Numbered from the stretch's first letter, positions 48,191-57,820 are shown. The stretch: DNA of 64,000 bases from Brevibacterium casei CIP 102111 (GCF_900169275.1 NZ_FXZC01000006.1:62001-126000), one strand, 5' to 3'. Numbers and translations: made by a program. The notes: generated by a model from the letters alone, not told the origin.

Positions 48191-49407
48191 CCTCACGCGA
48201 CATGTCCCTCGTCAGGGCTGAGATCGACGCGTCCGCGCTGCGGGCCAACGCCGCCGCCCTCACCGAGGCGGTCAGCCCCGCCCGACTCAAGTGCGTCGTC
48301 AAGGCCGACGCCTACGGGCACGGCGTCGACCTCGTCGCCCCGACCCTCCACGCCGCAGGTCTCCGCGAGTTCTGCGTCGCCACCGTGCCCGAGGCCCTCG
48401 CCCTGCGCGACCTCCTCGGCGCCGACGCCGAGATCATGGCCTGGCTCTACGGTCCCGGCAGCGACCTCGAGGCGGCCCTGCGTGCGGACATCGCCCTCGG
48501 CGTCTCGACCCCCGGTGCCCTCGATCGGGTCGCCGCGGCCGCGCGAGCCACGGGCATCCGGGCGCGCGTCCACTTCAAGATCGACAGCGGGCTCGGGCGC
48601 AACGGGCTCGCACCCGAGGACATTCCCGCCGTCCTCACCATGCTTCGGGCATGCGCCGAGGAGGACGCGCCCCCGTTCGTCGTCTCCGGGATCATGAGCC
48701 ACTTCGCCGTCGCCGACGAACCCGAGCGCCCCGAGACCGCGCAGCAGCAGGAGGTCTTCGACTCAGCCCGTCGGGAGCTCACCGCGCTCCTCGAGTCAGC
48801 CGGCGGCCGCCTCGGTGAGGCCTCCGACCTCGACGTCCACATCGCGAACTCCCCGGCCGCACTCACGCTCAGGCCCGTGCCGGGCACCTCGGCCAGGGTC
48901 GGACTCGCCCTCTACGGCCTCTCCCCGCTCGCCGACGCCGAACCGGGCGACCTCGGTCTCACCCCCGTCATGCGGCTCGTCTCCGAGGTCGTCAACCTCA
49001 AGCACATCCCCGCCGGGCACGGCGCCTCGTACGGACTGACGTACACCGCCGAGGCGGACACCCGGTTCGCGCTCGTACCCGGCGGATACGGCGACGGGGT
49101 GCCCCGGTCGGCGTCGAACCGCGCCGAGGTGAGCATCCGCGGACAGCGGTTTCCCATCGTCGGACGCATCGCGATGGACCAGTTCATCGTCGACGTCGGC
49201 GACGCGGAGGTCGCCATCGGCGACGAGGTCGTCCTCTTCGGTCCCGGCGGCCCGTCCGCCGCCGAATGGGGGGACTGGGCGGAGACGATCAACTACGAGA
49301 TCGTCACCCGCTTGAGCGCCCGCGTCGACCGGGTCCTCATCGACGCCGACCCTGCCGACCCCGGCGACAGGGCGCCCGCCGACCCGACGAGCACGGAGGC
49401 CCGATGA
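48187..49407 (+). CDS. alr: Alanine racemase
   Basis: 406 aa from the GTG at 48187 (an ATG at 48202 is the alternative). Makes D-alanine for peptidoglycan. RAEIDASALRANAAAL, CVVKADAYGHG with the PLP lysine (Lys39), HFKIDSGLGRNGL, the second-domain VALVPGGYGDGVPRSASNRAEV and the conserved GRIAMDQFIVDVG near the catalytic-domain end are all seen. The gene overlaps nnr by 4 bp and tsaE by 4 bp. The VanY-type carboxypeptidase at 58 kb acts on the D-Ala-D-Ala formed from its product. Confidence 0.96.
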   Translation: MTSRDMSLVRAEIDASALRANAAALTEAVSPARLKCVVKADAYGHGVDLVAPTLHAAGLREFCVATVPEALALRDLLGADAEIMAWLYGPGSDLEAALRADIALGVSTPGALDRVAAAARATGIRARVHFKIDSGLGRNGLAPEDIPAVLTMLRACAEEDAPPFVVSGIMSHFAVADEPERPETAQQQEVFDSARRELTALLESAGGRLGEASDLDVHIANSPAALTLRPVPGTSARVGLALYGLSPLADAEPGDLGLTPVMRLVSEVVNLKHIPAGHGASYGLTYTAEADTRFALVPGGYGDGVPRSASNRAEVSIRGQRFPIVGRIAMDQFIVDVGDAEVAIGDEVVLFGPGGPSAAEWGDWAETINYEIVTRLSARVDRVLIDADPADPGDRAPADPTSTEAR

Positions 49408-49961
49408 GGATCCGGATCCGCAGCCTCGATGAGATGCGCACCCTCGCCGAGGTGGTCGCCGCCCACCTGAGCGCCGGTGACCTTCTCATCCTCACCGGCA
49501 ACCTCGGTGCGGGGAAGACGACGTTCACACAGGCACTGGGCCGGGGGCTCGGGGTGCGCGGCCGCATCACCTCACCGACCTTCGTCATCGCCCGCGAACA
49601 CCCCTCACGCCACGGCGGTCCGACTCTCGTCCACGTCGACGCCTACCGTCTCGGCGCCGCCGAGGAGCTTTCCGACCTCGACCTCGACTCCGAACTCGAG
49701 GACTCGATCACCGTCGTCGAATGGGGCGAGGGACTCGCCGAACAGCTGAGCCAGGACTACCTGTCGGTGACGATCACCCACGGCGGAGGAGACGACGTCT
49801 CCGACCTCGACGACGAGGACCCCGCCGACGACGAGTATCTCGTCGACGAGGAGCGCGTCGTCGAGATCACCGGACACGGACAGGACTGGGAGGGCCGCCT
49901 CGGCGCGCTCACGGCGGCGGTGAGGACGGGCCTCGGACCCGATGCGGAGGTCGACGGATGA
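49404..49961 (+). CDS. tsaE: tRNA t6A synthesis ATPase TsaE
   Basis: 185 aa. P-loop TGNLGAGKTTFTQALGRGLGV with Lys38, then GRITSPTFVIAREHP and LVHVDAYRLGAAEELSDLDLD and VVEWGEGLAEQL, the normal TsaE order. The insertion DDVSDLDDEDPADDEYLVDEE (about residues 128-150) is strongly acidic and not part of the core fold. Works with TsaB and TsaD, both encoded nearby, to make N6-threonylcarbamoyladenosine in tRNA. ATGA overlaps join it to alr and tsaB. Confidence 0.95.
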   Translation: MRIRIRSLDEMRTLAEVVAAHLSAGDLLILTGNLGAGKTTFTQALGRGLGVRGRITSPTFVIAREHPSRHGGPTLVHVDAYRLGAAEELSDLDLDSELEDSITVVEWGEGLAEQLSQDYLSVTITHGGGDDVSDLDDEDPADDEYLVDEERVVEITGHGQDWEGRLGALTAAVRTGLGPDAEVDG

Positions 49962-50671
49962 TCATTCTCGGAATCGACACCTCGCAGGCGGCCTCGGTCG
50001 CCCTCGTCGACACGACCACCGGAGCGGTCCTCGCCGCCGAACAGGCGGCTGACCAGCGCCACCACGTCGAGTTCATCGGTCCCGCACTCGCCCGCGTCCT
50101 CGAGCGGCCGGAGGTCCCCGAGCTCGTCGTCACCGGCACCGGCCCGGGACCGTTCACGGGACTGCGGGTGGGCATCGCGGCGGGCATCGCCGTCGGCCTG
50201 GCCCGCGACATCCCCGTGCGCGGGATCCTCTCCCAGACGGCCATCGCCGAGGAGGTCCGCCGCTCCCGTGCCGCCCGCGGGGACGCTCGTCCCGGTGCTG
50301 ACACCGGGCTCGTCCTCATCGCCGGCGACGCCCGCCGCAAGGAGGTCTACGCGAGTGTGTGGGACGCAGCGGCGGAGACGATGCTCTCAGGCCCGCTCGT
50401 CGCGAAGCCCGCGGAGCTCGCGACCGAACTCGCCGCCCACGACATCGACCCCGAGGCCGTGGGGCAGCGGTTCGGGCGCGGGTTCGCCCTCTACCCTGAG
50501 GCGATCGGCGAGTCCACGGACAGCGACATCGTCGACCCGAAGGCCGAGCACCTCGCGTTCGCCGCGGCCCGGGTGCTCGGTTCGGGCGGCGAACTCGGCG
50601 ACCCGGTCCCCGAGTACCTGCGCGAACCCGACGCCGCCGCGACCCCCGTCCGACAGACCCTGCTCAAGTAG
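49958..50671 (+). CDS. tsaB: t6A complex dimerisation subunit TsaB
   Basis: 237 aa ASKHA-fold protein. MIILGIDTSQAASVALVD, the helix with RHHVEFIGPAL and the loop VVTGTGPGPFTGLRVGIAAGIAVGLA are TsaB hallmarks, and it lacks the metal-binding HxxxH found in TsaD. Residues ~115-130 carry an Arg/Ala-rich insertion. It overlaps tsaE by 4 bp and is followed by rimI after 10 bp. Confidence 0.94.
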   Translation: MIILGIDTSQAASVALVDTTTGAVLAAEQAADQRHHVEFIGPALARVLERPEVPELVVTGTGPGPFTGLRVGIAAGIAVGLARDIPVRGILSQTAIAEEVRRSRAARGDARPGADTGLVLIAGDARRKEVYASVWDAAAETMLSGPLVAKPAELATELAAHDIDPEAVGQRFGRGFALYPEAIGESTDSDIVDPKAEHLAFAAARVLGSGGELGDPVPEYLREPDAAATPVRQTLLK

Positions 50672-50681
50672 GGGCACTGCG

Positions 50682-51128
50682 ATGACCGTGAGCGTGCGCG
50701 AACTGCCGTGGTGGGAGCTGAGCGAGGTCGCCGCGGCCGATGCGCGCATCTTCGGGGCCACCGCATGGACCCTCCCGTACTACTGGGCCGTCGCCGCCCA
50801 GCCGGGCACGGCGATGTTCGTCGCCCGGGACGAGGGTACGGGTGACCTCGCCGGATGGGTCGTCATGTCCGCCGTCGGCTCGGAGGCCGATGTCATGACG
50901 ATCGCGACCACCGAGGCGGCCCGCGGCCGGGGAGTGGGGCGCACACTGCTGCTCGCGGGCATCGACTGGGCGGACGAGGCAGGAGCGGGCCTCATCCACC
51001 TCGAGGTCGCCGACGGCAATGCGCCTGCGCTCGGCCTCTACCGGTCCCTCGGCTTCGAGGAGTGGGGGAGACGGCCGGACTACTATCCCGGCGCCGATGC
51101 CGTCCTCATGCGCCGCAAAGTGCGCTGA
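50682..51128 (+). CDS. rimI: Ribosomal-protein-alanine N-acetyltransferase (RimI-type)
   Basis: 148 aa GNAT enzyme. WWELSEVAAADARIFGATAWTLPYYW, the acetyl-CoA site TTEAARGRGVGRTLLLAGIDWA and HLEVADGNAPALGLYRSLGFEEWGRRPDYYP are RimI-like. Position after tsaB and in the same cluster as tsaD supports the assignment, since tsaB-rimI-tsaD is a widespread order. The specific substrate (S18 N-terminus) is assumed from the family. Confidence 0.88.
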   Translation: MTVSVRELPWWELSEVAAADARIFGATAWTLPYYWAVAAQPGTAMFVARDEGTGDLAGWVVMSAVGSEADVMTIATTEAARGRGVGRTLLLAGIDWADEAGAGLIHLEVADGNAPALGLYRSLGFEEWGRRPDYYPGADAVLMRRKVR

Positions 51129-51153
51129 CCAGGCTCAGCCCGGGTGAGGCACC

Positions 51154-51786
51154 TCAGGCGACGGACTGCTCGCGGGCGGCCGTGAGTTCGGCGAGCAGCG
51201 TCCCGTTGAGCGCGAAGGCATCGAGCGTCTCGGCGGTCACCGCCTGTTCGTCACCGCCGGTGGCGGCGACCTCGTCGAGTCGGGCCCGGTAGGCGTCCTT
51301 GTACGGCTTCGTCTTCCCGAGGTCCGAGAAGTCCCACATCGTCAGGGCGTCATCGCCGATCCCGTAGTGCCTGCCCATGAGCGTGCCGATCGCCTGCCCG
51401 CCGGAGAGATCGCCCAGGTAGCGCGTGTAATGGTGGGCGATCATCGCCTCCGGGGTCTCGATCGCCGCGAGCCGGCTCGCATAGTCGAGGGCCGCCTCGG
51501 TGACGGCGATGTCGCCCGACCCCAGCGCCGTGAGATCGGAGACGATGCGTTCGTGCCTCTCCAGCCGGGGATCGTGGAAGGGCGCGAAGACGGGATCGTC
51601 GGCGAACATGCGGGCCCGATCCTCGAGGGCTGCGTAGATGACCTCGTACTGCGTGAGCAGGGTCGCATACGCCTCGGCGTCGAGCCTGCCCTCCATGAGA
51701 TCGACCATGAAGTCGGTGTGCTCGACATCGTCGTGGATGACGGCGGTGGCCTCCCGCAGCTGCGCGGAGAACTGCGTCTCGGACAT
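51154..51786 (-). CDS. Biliverdin-producing heme oxygenase
   Basis: 210 aa, all-helical heme-degrading enzyme like corynebacterial HmuO. His18 in LREATAVIHDDVEHTDFM is the likely proximal heme ligand, and the distal helix motif HYTRYLGDLSGGQAIGTLMGRHYG carries the glycines typical of HO. It would release iron, CO and biliverdin. The gene is reversed within the otherwise forward tsaB-rimI ... tsaD stretch. TAGAAT on the reverse strand (51817-51822), 30 nt upstream, and GAGGAGCC give it its own promoter and binding site. No heme uptake genes adjoin it. Confidence 0.93.
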   Translation of the reverse strand: MSETQFSAQLREATAVIHDDVEHTDFMVDLMEGRLDAEAYATLLTQYEVIYAALEDRARMFADDPVFAPFHDPRLERHERIVSDLTALGSGDIAVTEAALDYASRLAAIETPEAMIAHHYTRYLGDLSGGQAIGTLMGRHYGIGDDALTMWDFSDLGKTKPYKDAYRARLDEVAATGGDEQAVTAETLDAFALNGTLLAELTAAREQSVA

Positions 51787-51832
51787 GGCGGCTCCTCACT
51801 GTGGCCCGGTGCACCGATTCTATCGCCGCGAG

Positions 51833-51838
51833 TAGGCT
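51833..51838 (+). promoter_or_regulatory. -10 box TAGGCT, leaderless aldo/keto reductase
   Basis: TAGGCT ends 6 nt before the ATG at 51845. The divergent heme oxygenase -10 box lies just 11 bp away. Confidence 0.6.
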
Positions 51839-51844
51839 GGAGAC

Positions 51845-52792
51845 ATGACACGAGTGCAACTGGCTGACACGAATCTCATGGTCCACCCCCTCCAACTCGG
51901 AGGGAACCCGTTCGGGTGGGGTGCCGACCGCGACGAGAGCTTCGCCGTCCTCGATGCCTACGCCGAGGCGGGCGGGAACTTCATCGACACCGCCGACGCC
52001 TACTCGGTGTGGGTCGACGGCAACACCGGGGGAGAGTCCGAGACGATCATCGGCGAATGGATGGCCGCCCGCGGCAACCGCGACGAGATGGTCATCGCGA
52101 CGAAGGTCGGGATGCACCCGAAGCACAAGGGCCTCGACCCGGTGAACATCCGCGAAGCGCTCGACGCCTCTCTGCGGCGCCTCGGCACCGACCATGTCGA
52201 CCTCTACTACGCGCACACCGACGACGAGAAGGTCGACCAGGTCGCCGTGGCCGAGACCTTCGACGCCCTCGTGCGTTCGGGCAAGGTGAGCTACGTCGGT
52301 GCCTCGAACTTCAGCCTGGCGCGGCTGAAGTCGGCGATGAAGATCAGCGAGAAGTACTCGCTGGCCCACTACCGGGTCGTCCAGGACAGATTCAACCTCG
52401 TCTCCCGGGCGGCCGTCGACGCGGAGAAGCAGGAGTACCTGCGCTCGCGCGGCATCGCCGAACTGCCCTACCACTCGCTCGCCTCGGGCTTCCTCACCGG
52501 CAAGCACACGGGCGGAGACGCCACCGGCAGCGTCCGCGGGGACCGGGTCACCGACCTCCTCGACGACCAGGCGGCGCTGCGGGCCCTCGAGGTCCTCCAC
52601 GACATCGCGAGCAGCCACGACACCTCGATGACGGCGACGGCCATCGCATGGCAGCTCAGCCACGACTTCATCCCCGCCACGATCGCCTCGGCGCGGGTGC
52701 CCGACCAGCTCACCGAGCTCCTCGCCGGCACCGAGCTCGTCCTCACCGATGCCGAGGTGGAAGAGCTGAACACCGCATGGACCGAAGCATGA
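51845..52792 (+). CDS. Aldo/keto reductase
   Basis: 315 aa TIM-barrel NADPH oxidoreductase. Catalytic tetrad positions are seen: Asp/Tyr in GGNFIDTADAYSVW, Lys in VIATKVGMHP and His in YYAHTDD. SYVGASNFSLARL and the C-terminal NADPH loop IASARVPDQLTELL are typical. Closest in style to the YajO/general-stress AKR group; physiological substrate unknown. It starts a four-gene run: AKR, SRPBCC protein, tsaD, NUDIX. Confidence 0.93.
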   Translation: MTRVQLADTNLMVHPLQLGGNPFGWGADRDESFAVLDAYAEAGGNFIDTADAYSVWVDGNTGGESETIIGEWMAARGNRDEMVIATKVGMHPKHKGLDPVNIREALDASLRRLGTDHVDLYYAHTDDEKVDQVAVAETFDALVRSGKVSYVGASNFSLARLKSAMKISEKYSLAHYRVVQDRFNLVSRAAVDAEKQEYLRSRGIAELPYHSLASGFLTGKHTGGDATGSVRGDRVTDLLDDQAALRALEVLHDIASSHDTSMTATAIAWQLSHDFIPATIASARVPDQLTELLAGTELVLTDAEVEELNTAWTEA

Positions 52793-53403
52793 GCACTCCC
52801 GCACCCCGCCTGGTGACCTGGGAGAACGGCACCGACCTCGTCATCGAGATGCCGCTGTCCGTGGCCCCGGATGCGACCTGGGCGGTACTGACCGACGGGA
52901 CCCGCGCCGGTGAGTGGTTCGCGCCTTTCACCGTCGACGGTGACACCGTCACCCTCGAACTCGAGGGGACCGAGTCCGCGGACTCCGCCCTCGTCGGGGA
53001 GATCCTCAGCTGTGAGGCAGACGAGCACGTCCTCGTCGAGTTCCCCGACTTCGGGGTGCTCGGGATCCAGCTCCTGCCCGTCGAGGTCGACCCCGACCTG
53101 CCCGTCGAGGCGGGCCCGGAGGCGGCCGCCGTCTCCGCGATGGGGGTCGTGCCGGCGGGGACCGTGCTCGTCTTCACCCAGTCGGCCGCCGACGAGGAGA
53201 GGGCAAGGCGCGCGGCCGCGCAGTTCGGTCCGATGTGGGACACGCACCTGCGGATGTTCGCCCGCACCCTCGGCCTCGACGTCCCCGAGGCGAGTGAGGA
53301 CGACCTCGAGGCGGTCTACGCCGATCTCGACCTCGAGGTCGACGATGAGGCCGAGGATGCGCTCGGCGACGACGACCTCGGCGACGACGGGGGACCGCGG
53401 TGA
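52789..53403 (+). CDS. SRPBCC-domain protein
   Basis: 204 aa. The stretch [34 protein letters not shown] with a later [18 protein letters not shown] and [32 protein letters not shown] follows the AHSA1/SRPBCC pattern of a helix-grip ligand-binding domain. The last ~35 residues are highly acidic (Asp/Glu/Leu repeats). The start overlaps the AKR stop (ATGA) and its end overlaps tsaD by 4 bp, so it is co-translated. No function can be given. Confidence 0.75.
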   Translation: MSTPAPRLVTWENGTDLVIEMPLSVAPDATWAVLTDGTRAGEWFAPFTVDGDTVTLELEGTESADSALVGEILSCEADEHVLVEFPDFGVLGIQLLPVEVDPDLPVEAGPEAAAVSAMGVVPAGTVLVFTQSAADEERARRAAAQFGPMWDTHLRMFARTLGLDVPEASEDDLEAVYADLDLEVDDEAEDALGDDDLGDDGGPR

Positions 53404-54479
53404 GCGGCCCGCTCGTCCTCGGCATCGAATCCTCGTGCGATGAGACGGGGGTGGGGATCGTCCGGGGCCGGACGCTTCTGACGAACACCGTGTCCTCGTC
53501 GATGGACGAGCACGTGCGCTTCGGAGGAGTCGTGCCCGAGGTCGCCTCGCGTGCCCACGTCCAGGCGATCGGCCCGGCGATCGTCGCCGCGTGCGACGAG
53601 GCCGGGGTCGAGCTCTCCGAGCTCGACGCGGTCGCCGTCACCGCCGGCCCCGGACTCTCCGGGGCGCTCATGGTCGGCGTCGGCGCGGCGAAGGGACTCG
53701 CGGCGGCCCTCGGACTTCCGCTCTACGGGGTCAACCATCTCGCCGCGCACGTCGCCGTCGACCTCGTCGCCGATGACATCGACGGACTGACCACTCCGAC
53801 GATCGCCCTCCTCGTCTCCGGCGGGCACACCGAGATCCTGCGCATCGGCGACATCGTCGACGACATCGAGCTCCTCGGCGCGACGATCGACGATGCCGCC
53901 GGTGAGGCCTTCGACAAGACCGCGCGTCTGCTGGGCCTGAGCTACCCGGGCGGACCGAACGTCTCGAAGGCCGCGCTCGGCCTCCTCGACGGCACCGGGG
54001 TGCCCGGGGACCGGAGCGCCGTGCGGTTCCCCCGGGGGCTGGCGAAGAAGAGCGACCTGCGCGACCCCGAGCGTCGGTACAGCTTCTCCTTCTCCGGGCT
54101 CAAGACCGCCGCCCTGCGCGAAGTGACGAAGGCGGAGACGCTCGGCACCGACCTGCGGGTCGCCGACATCGCCGCCGGGTTCGAGGACGCCGTCGTCGAC
54201 GTCCTCGTCACCAAGACCCTGCTCGCCGCGGCCGACACCGGCATCGACCATGTCGTCCTCGGGGGAGGGGTGGCCGCGAACGCCCATCTGCGCGAGGTGC
54301 TCGCGACCCGCTGCGCCGAGGCGGGGGTGACCCTGCGGGTGCCGCCGCTGAGCCTGTGCACGGACAACGGTGCGATGGTCGCAGCCCTCGGCGCCGAACT
54401 CGTCACCCGCGGTGCCGGACCGAGCGACCTCGGACTCGCCGCCGTCTCGTCCCTGGACGTCGATGATGTCCTCGTCTGA
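53400..54479 (+). CDS. tsaD: tRNA threonylcarbamoyltransferase TsaD
   Basis: 359 aa catalytic subunit of t6A synthesis. [45 protein letters not shown], the metal-binding [10 protein letters not shown] (HxxxH), [32 protein letters not shown] and [14 protein letters not shown] are diagnostic. Its GTG start overlaps the upstream gene (GTGA). In this window tsaE-tsaB-rimI and tsaD are split by a reversed heme oxygenase, an aldo/keto reductase and an SRPBCC gene. Confidence 0.97.
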   Translation: MSGPLVLGIESSCDETGVGIVRGRTLLTNTVSSSMDEHVRFGGVVPEVASRAHVQAIGPAIVAACDEAGVELSELDAVAVTAGPGLSGALMVGVGAAKGLAAALGLPLYGVNHLAAHVAVDLVADDIDGLTTPTIALLVSGGHTEILRIGDIVDDIELLGATIDDAAGEAFDKTARLLGLSYPGGPNVSKAALGLLDGTGVPGDRSAVRFPRGLAKKSDLRDPERRYSFSFSGLKTAALREVTKAETLGTDLRVADIAAGFEDAVVDVLVTKTLLAAADTGIDHVVLGGGVAANAHLREVLATRCAEAGVTLRVPPLSLCTDNGAMVAALGAELVTRGAGPSDLGLAAVSSLDVDDVLV

Positions 54480-54996
54480 GGAGGAACCTGCTCGCTCGCG
54501 GCACCTGCCGGACTCCCTGCCGCCTCGGCGCTCCGGGGACGGCTGGACGCTCGGATCGGACGGGGAGAGGCATTGGGGGCTCAACGGAGCTGCCGGGCTC
54601 ATGCTCGTCGACCCCGAGCGCGGGGTGCTCATGCAGCACCGGGCCCTGTGGTCGGTCGCCGGCGGGACGTGGGGCTTCCCCGGCGGCGCGCGGGATATGG
54701 GCGAGGCGGCGATCGACGCCGCGATCCGAGAGTCCTTCGAAGAGGCCGGGGTGCCCGACCCGGACGGGGACGACGTCGAGATCCTCGACTGCCACGTCCT
54801 CGACCTCGACACCTGGACGTACACGACGGTCATCGCACGCACCCGGCGTCCCCTCGAGCCGGTCATCAGCGACCCCGAGAGCATCGAGCTGCGCTGGGTG
54901 CCGCTGGGTGAGCTGCGCGATCTCGACCTCCATCCCGGAGTCGCCGCGAGCCTGCCCGAACTCGAGGAGCTGCTGGTCCCGCACCTGCGGGACTGA
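54463..54996 (+). CDS. NUDIX hydrolase
   Basis: 177 aa. The Nudix box is complete: [23 protein letters not shown] (G-x5-E-x7-R-E-x-x-E-E-x-G). [22 protein letters not shown] and GTWGFPGGA precede it. Substrate unknown. The start overlaps tsaD by 17 bp; ATGs at 54463 and 54466 are equally possible, and binding-site evidence is weak. Its stop is only 3 bp from that of the convergent ligase gene, with no terminator between. Confidence 0.88.
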   Translation: MMSSSEEEPARSRHLPDSLPPRRSGDGWTLGSDGERHWGLNGAAGLMLVDPERGVLMQHRALWSVAGGTWGFPGGARDMGEAAIDAAIRESFEEAGVPDPDGDDVEILDCHVLDLDTWTYTTVIARTRRPLEPVISDPESIELRWVPLGELRDLDLHPGVAASLPELEELLVPHLRD

Positions 54997-54999
54997 GCG

Positions 55000-56127
55000 C
55001 TACACGTACGAGGTGCGCAGGTCCCGGATGAGGGACCGGGTGACCTCGGTGAGCGAGCCCGTTGTGTGGAAGACGTCCTCGAGACGCTGATAGGGCACAC
55101 CACGGGCCATGAGGTCGGTGACCCCGGCGAGCTCCCGGGAGCAGCCGAGACGCTCGGCCACGGGGGCGAGACGTTCGATCTCGTCGGCGATGCATTCGGT
55201 GACGAGACGCTCGTCGGCGGCGGCGTTCTCGATGATGATCGCCTCCATCCCGTAGCGGGCGGCGCGCCATTTGTTCTCGTCATGGAACCAGTCGGGCATC
55301 GTCGGCAGGGTCTCCCCGGCGTCGAGGCGGGCGGAGAAGTCGTCGACGAGGCACTGGATGAACGCCGTGACCGCGGTGATCTCCTCCATCGTCGGCAGCC
55401 CGTCGCAGACGCGGACCTCGACGGTGCCCCAGTTCGGCGCCGGCCGGATGTCCCAGCGGATCTCGTTGAGGTGGTCGATGATGCCGGTCTTGAGCATGTC
55501 GGCGACGTACTTCTCGTACGCCTCCCACGAGTCGAACTGGAAGGGCAGGCCCGCGGTCGGCAGCTGCTGGAACATCATCGCGCGGTTCGAGGCGTAGCCG
55601 GTGTCCGTCCCACCCCAGAACGGGGAGGAGGCGCTGAGCGCCTGGAGGTGCGGAACGTAGGCGAGCAGCGCATTGAGGATCGGGAGCACTTTGTCCCGGG
55701 AGTCGATGCCGACGTGGACGTGGACGCCGAAGATGAGCATGTTCCGGCCCCACCACTGGGTGCGATCGACGAGTTCGAGGTAACGGTCCTTCGCTCTGAC
55801 CTCCTGCATCTGCCACTGTGCGAAGGGGTGGGTGCCTGCCGACATGAGCTCGATCCCGCGGGCCTCGGTGAGCGTGCGCAGCGCTCCCATCGAGGTCGCG
55901 AGGTCATCGGCGACGTCGGCGACTGTGGTGTGGACACCGGAGACGAGTTCGATCGTGTTCGTGAGCATCTCGCCGACGATCCGCTTCTCGAACTCGGGAG
56001 CGCGTTCGGCAACGTCGGCGAGGAGGGACTCCGCTGCGGGCGTGAGATCCAGGCTCTCACCGTCGAGCAGAGCGAGTTCCCATTCGACACCGATGGTGGA
56101 ACGGGCGGAGTGAGCGAAATCGACCAT
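55000..56127 (-). CDS. Glutamate-cysteine ligase family protein (GCS2/YbdK)
   Basis: 375 aa carboxylate-amine ligase. GVEWELALLDGESLDL, GEMLTNTIELVSGVH, SAGTHPFAQW, IFGVHVHVGIDSRDKVLPILNAL, LQALSASSPFWGG, APNWGTVEVRVCDGLPTMEE and the closing RDLRTSYV-type end match the GCS2 family. In actinobacteria these proteins include EgtA-like and uncharacterised ligases; without neighbours for ergothioneine or mycothiol I keep the general name. The mRNA appears leaderless: TAGAAT on the reverse strand ends 6 nt before the ATG at 56127. Confidence 0.92.
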   Translation of the reverse strand: MVDFAHSARSTIGVEWELALLDGESLDLTPAAESLLADVAERAPEFEKRIVGEMLTNTIELVSGVHTTVADVADDLATSMGALRTLTEARGIELMSAGTHPFAQWQMQEVRAKDRYLELVDRTQWWGRNMLIFGVHVHVGIDSRDKVLPILNALLAYVPHLQALSASSPFWGGTDTGYASNRAMMFQQLPTAGLPFQFDSWEAYEKYVADMLKTGIIDHLNEIRWDIRPAPNWGTVEVRVCDGLPTMEEITAVTAFIQCLVDDFSARLDAGETLPTMPDWFHDENKWRAARYGMEAIIIENAAADERLVTECIADEIERLAPVAERLGCSRELAGVTDLMARGVPYQRLEDVFHTTGSLTEVTRSLIRDLRTSYV

Positions 56128-56133
56128 GGACCG

Positions 56134-56139
56134 ATTCTA
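56134..56139 (-). promoter_or_regulatory. -10 box TAGAAT, leaderless start at 56127
   Basis: Reverse-strand TAGAAT with a 6-nt gap (CGGTCC) to the ATG of the GCS2 gene. Confidence 0.6.
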
Positions 56140-56198
56140 GTGGGGCAGGGCGACTGGTCCGTGCGGGGTCTTCGCAGACGGACGTGTTTCGCCCCGAC

Positions 56199-56204
56199 TA
56201 GCAT
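56199..56204 (+). promoter_or_regulatory. -10 box TAGCAT, leaderless start at 56211
   Basis: TAGCAT ends 6 nt before the ATG of the GH3 lipoprotein gene. Confidence 0.55.
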
Positions 56205-56210
56205 GGGAGC

Positions 56211-57818
56211 ATGCCAACTCGCATGCGCCTGACGGCTCTGACCACGGCACTCGCCCTCACCCTCACCGGCTGCTCGGCCGGCGGGGGAGGGGCCGGGGAC
56301 GAAGGGACGCAGCCTTCGGCGGGCTCGGGGACGTCCGCGCCTGCGTCGAGCGAGGCCGTCCCGAGCCCCACTCCTGCCGACTTCGCCGACGAGGCCGCCG
56401 ATATCGTCGACTCCTTCTCCGATAACGAGCTCGCAGGCTCCCTCATCATCGGGACCTGGTCGGGTACGGGGCCGCAGACCGCAGTGGACATGGTGGAGAA
56501 GGACAGCCTCGGCGGGGTCATCGTCATGGCGGACAACCTCTCCGAGACTCCGACCGCCGAGGAGGTCACGCAGCTGACGACGGCCATCGCCGGGGCGAGG
56601 ACGAAGGGTCAGCCGGTGTCGATCGCCGTCGACCAGGAGGGTGGGCCCGTCTCCCGGCTGAGCACCGCGGCCCTGCCGTTCCCGCCGCTCATGGCCTTCG
56701 GCGCCGCGGACGATGAGAAGCTGACGACGACGGCGACGACGGTGCAGGCGGAGAACCTCTCAGACCTCGGGTTCACGATCGACTTCGCCCCGGACTCCGA
56801 TGTCACGGTGGGACCGAAGGACGTCGCCATCAACGTCCGCTCCGCCGGCGGTGATGCCGAGGACGTCGCCGAGGTGGTCGCCCGTGCCGTCGAGGGCTAC
56901 GACGCCGGTGGGGTGGCGAGCTCGGCGAAGCACTTCCCCGGGCACGGCCGTCTCACCGTCGACTCGCATGAGGGTCTGCCGGTGTCGGAGAAGTCGATCG
57001 ACGAACTCGAGGACTCCGACCTCCTCCCCTTCCAGTCGGCCGTCGATGCGGGGGTGCCCATGGTGATGATGGGCCACATCGGCCTGCCCGATGCGAAGAC
57101 GACACCCGCGAGCCTCAACCCGAAGGCGTACACGGCGCTGCGGGAGAACCTCGGCTTCGACGGCGTCGTCGTCACCGACGCGCTCAACATGGAGGCCGTG
57201 ACACAGAGCGCGAACGGCGATGCGGCAGTGAACGCGCTCGCCGCCGGCGCCGACCTCGCGCTCATGCCCCCTGACGCGGCAGCCGCGCAGGACGCGGTCG
57301 CCGCGGCGCTCGGCGATGGGACGCTCAAGCGCGACGACCTCGTCGAGAAGTCGCGACGGGTCGTCGCGATGCAGCTCGCGACCGCGGCAGCGCAGCAGCA
57401 GGACGACCCCGCCGCCAGCCCCGCCGATCCCGAGGCCGTCCTCACCGAGGTCGCCGAGAAGTCGCTCACCGTGCTCAAGGGCGAGTGCGAGTTCGCAGGC
57501 ACGGATGCGATCTCCATCGTCGGCGGCAGCGAGAAGGAGAAGGCGGCCTTGCGCAGGGCCGCGGAGACTGCGGGCCTGAGCGTGGGCAGCGGGGGGACGA
57601 CGGTGAGCCTGAGCCCGGGCACCTCCGCCGAGGTGGCCGTCGGCACCGCCGCTCCCTGGACGATGCGCGGCACCCCTGCGAAGTCCGCCGTCACGGCCTA
57701 TGATTCGAACCCGTATGCGCTCGGGGCCGTCGCGAAATGGCTCAAGGGCGACCTCAGCGCCACAGGACAGCTGCCCGTCGAGTACGAGGGCAGCGACGAG
57801 GCCCCGGACTGCGGGTGA
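56211..57818 (+). CDS. GH3-family lipoprotein, NagZ-like beta-N-acetylhexosaminidase
   Basis: 535 aa. Lipoprotein signal with lipobox LTLTGCS (Cys about residue 21) and a Gly/Ser/Thr/Pro linker. The GH3 N-terminal barrel follows: SLIIGTW, GGVIVMADNLSE, IAVDQEGGPVSRL, FAPDSDV, the catalytic His loop AKHFPGHGRLTVDSHEGLPV and the nucleophile region VVVTDALNMEAV. The C-terminal ~120 residues form a second small domain. Such enzymes remove GlcNAc from muropeptides outside the membrane. Its stop lies 2 bp before the former end of the convergent VanY-like frame. Confidence 0.9.
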   Translation: MPTRMRLTALTTALALTLTGCSAGGGGAGDEGTQPSAGSGTSAPASSEAVPSPTPADFADEAADIVDSFSDNELAGSLIIGTWSGTGPQTAVDMVEKDSLGGVIVMADNLSETPTAEEVTQLTTAIAGARTKGQPVSIAVDQEGGPVSRLSTAALPFPPLMAFGAADDEKLTTTATTVQAENLSDLGFTIDFAPDSDVTVGPKDVAINVRSAGGDAEDVAEVVARAVEGYDAGGVASSAKHFPGHGRLTVDSHEGLPVSEKSIDELEDSDLLPFQSAVDAGVPMVMMGHIGLPDAKTTPASLNPKAYTALRENLGFDGVVVTDALNMEAVTQSANGDAAVNALAAGADLALMPPDAAAAQDAVAAALGDGTLKRDDLVEKSRRVVAMQLATAAAQQQDDPAASPADPEAVLTEVAEKSLTVLKGECEFAGTDAISIVGGSEKEKAALRRAAETAGLSVGSGGTTVSLSPGTSAEVAVGTAAPWTMRGTPAKSAVTAYDSNPYALGAVAKWLKGDLSATGQLPVEYEGSDEAPDCG

Positions 57819-57820
57819 GC

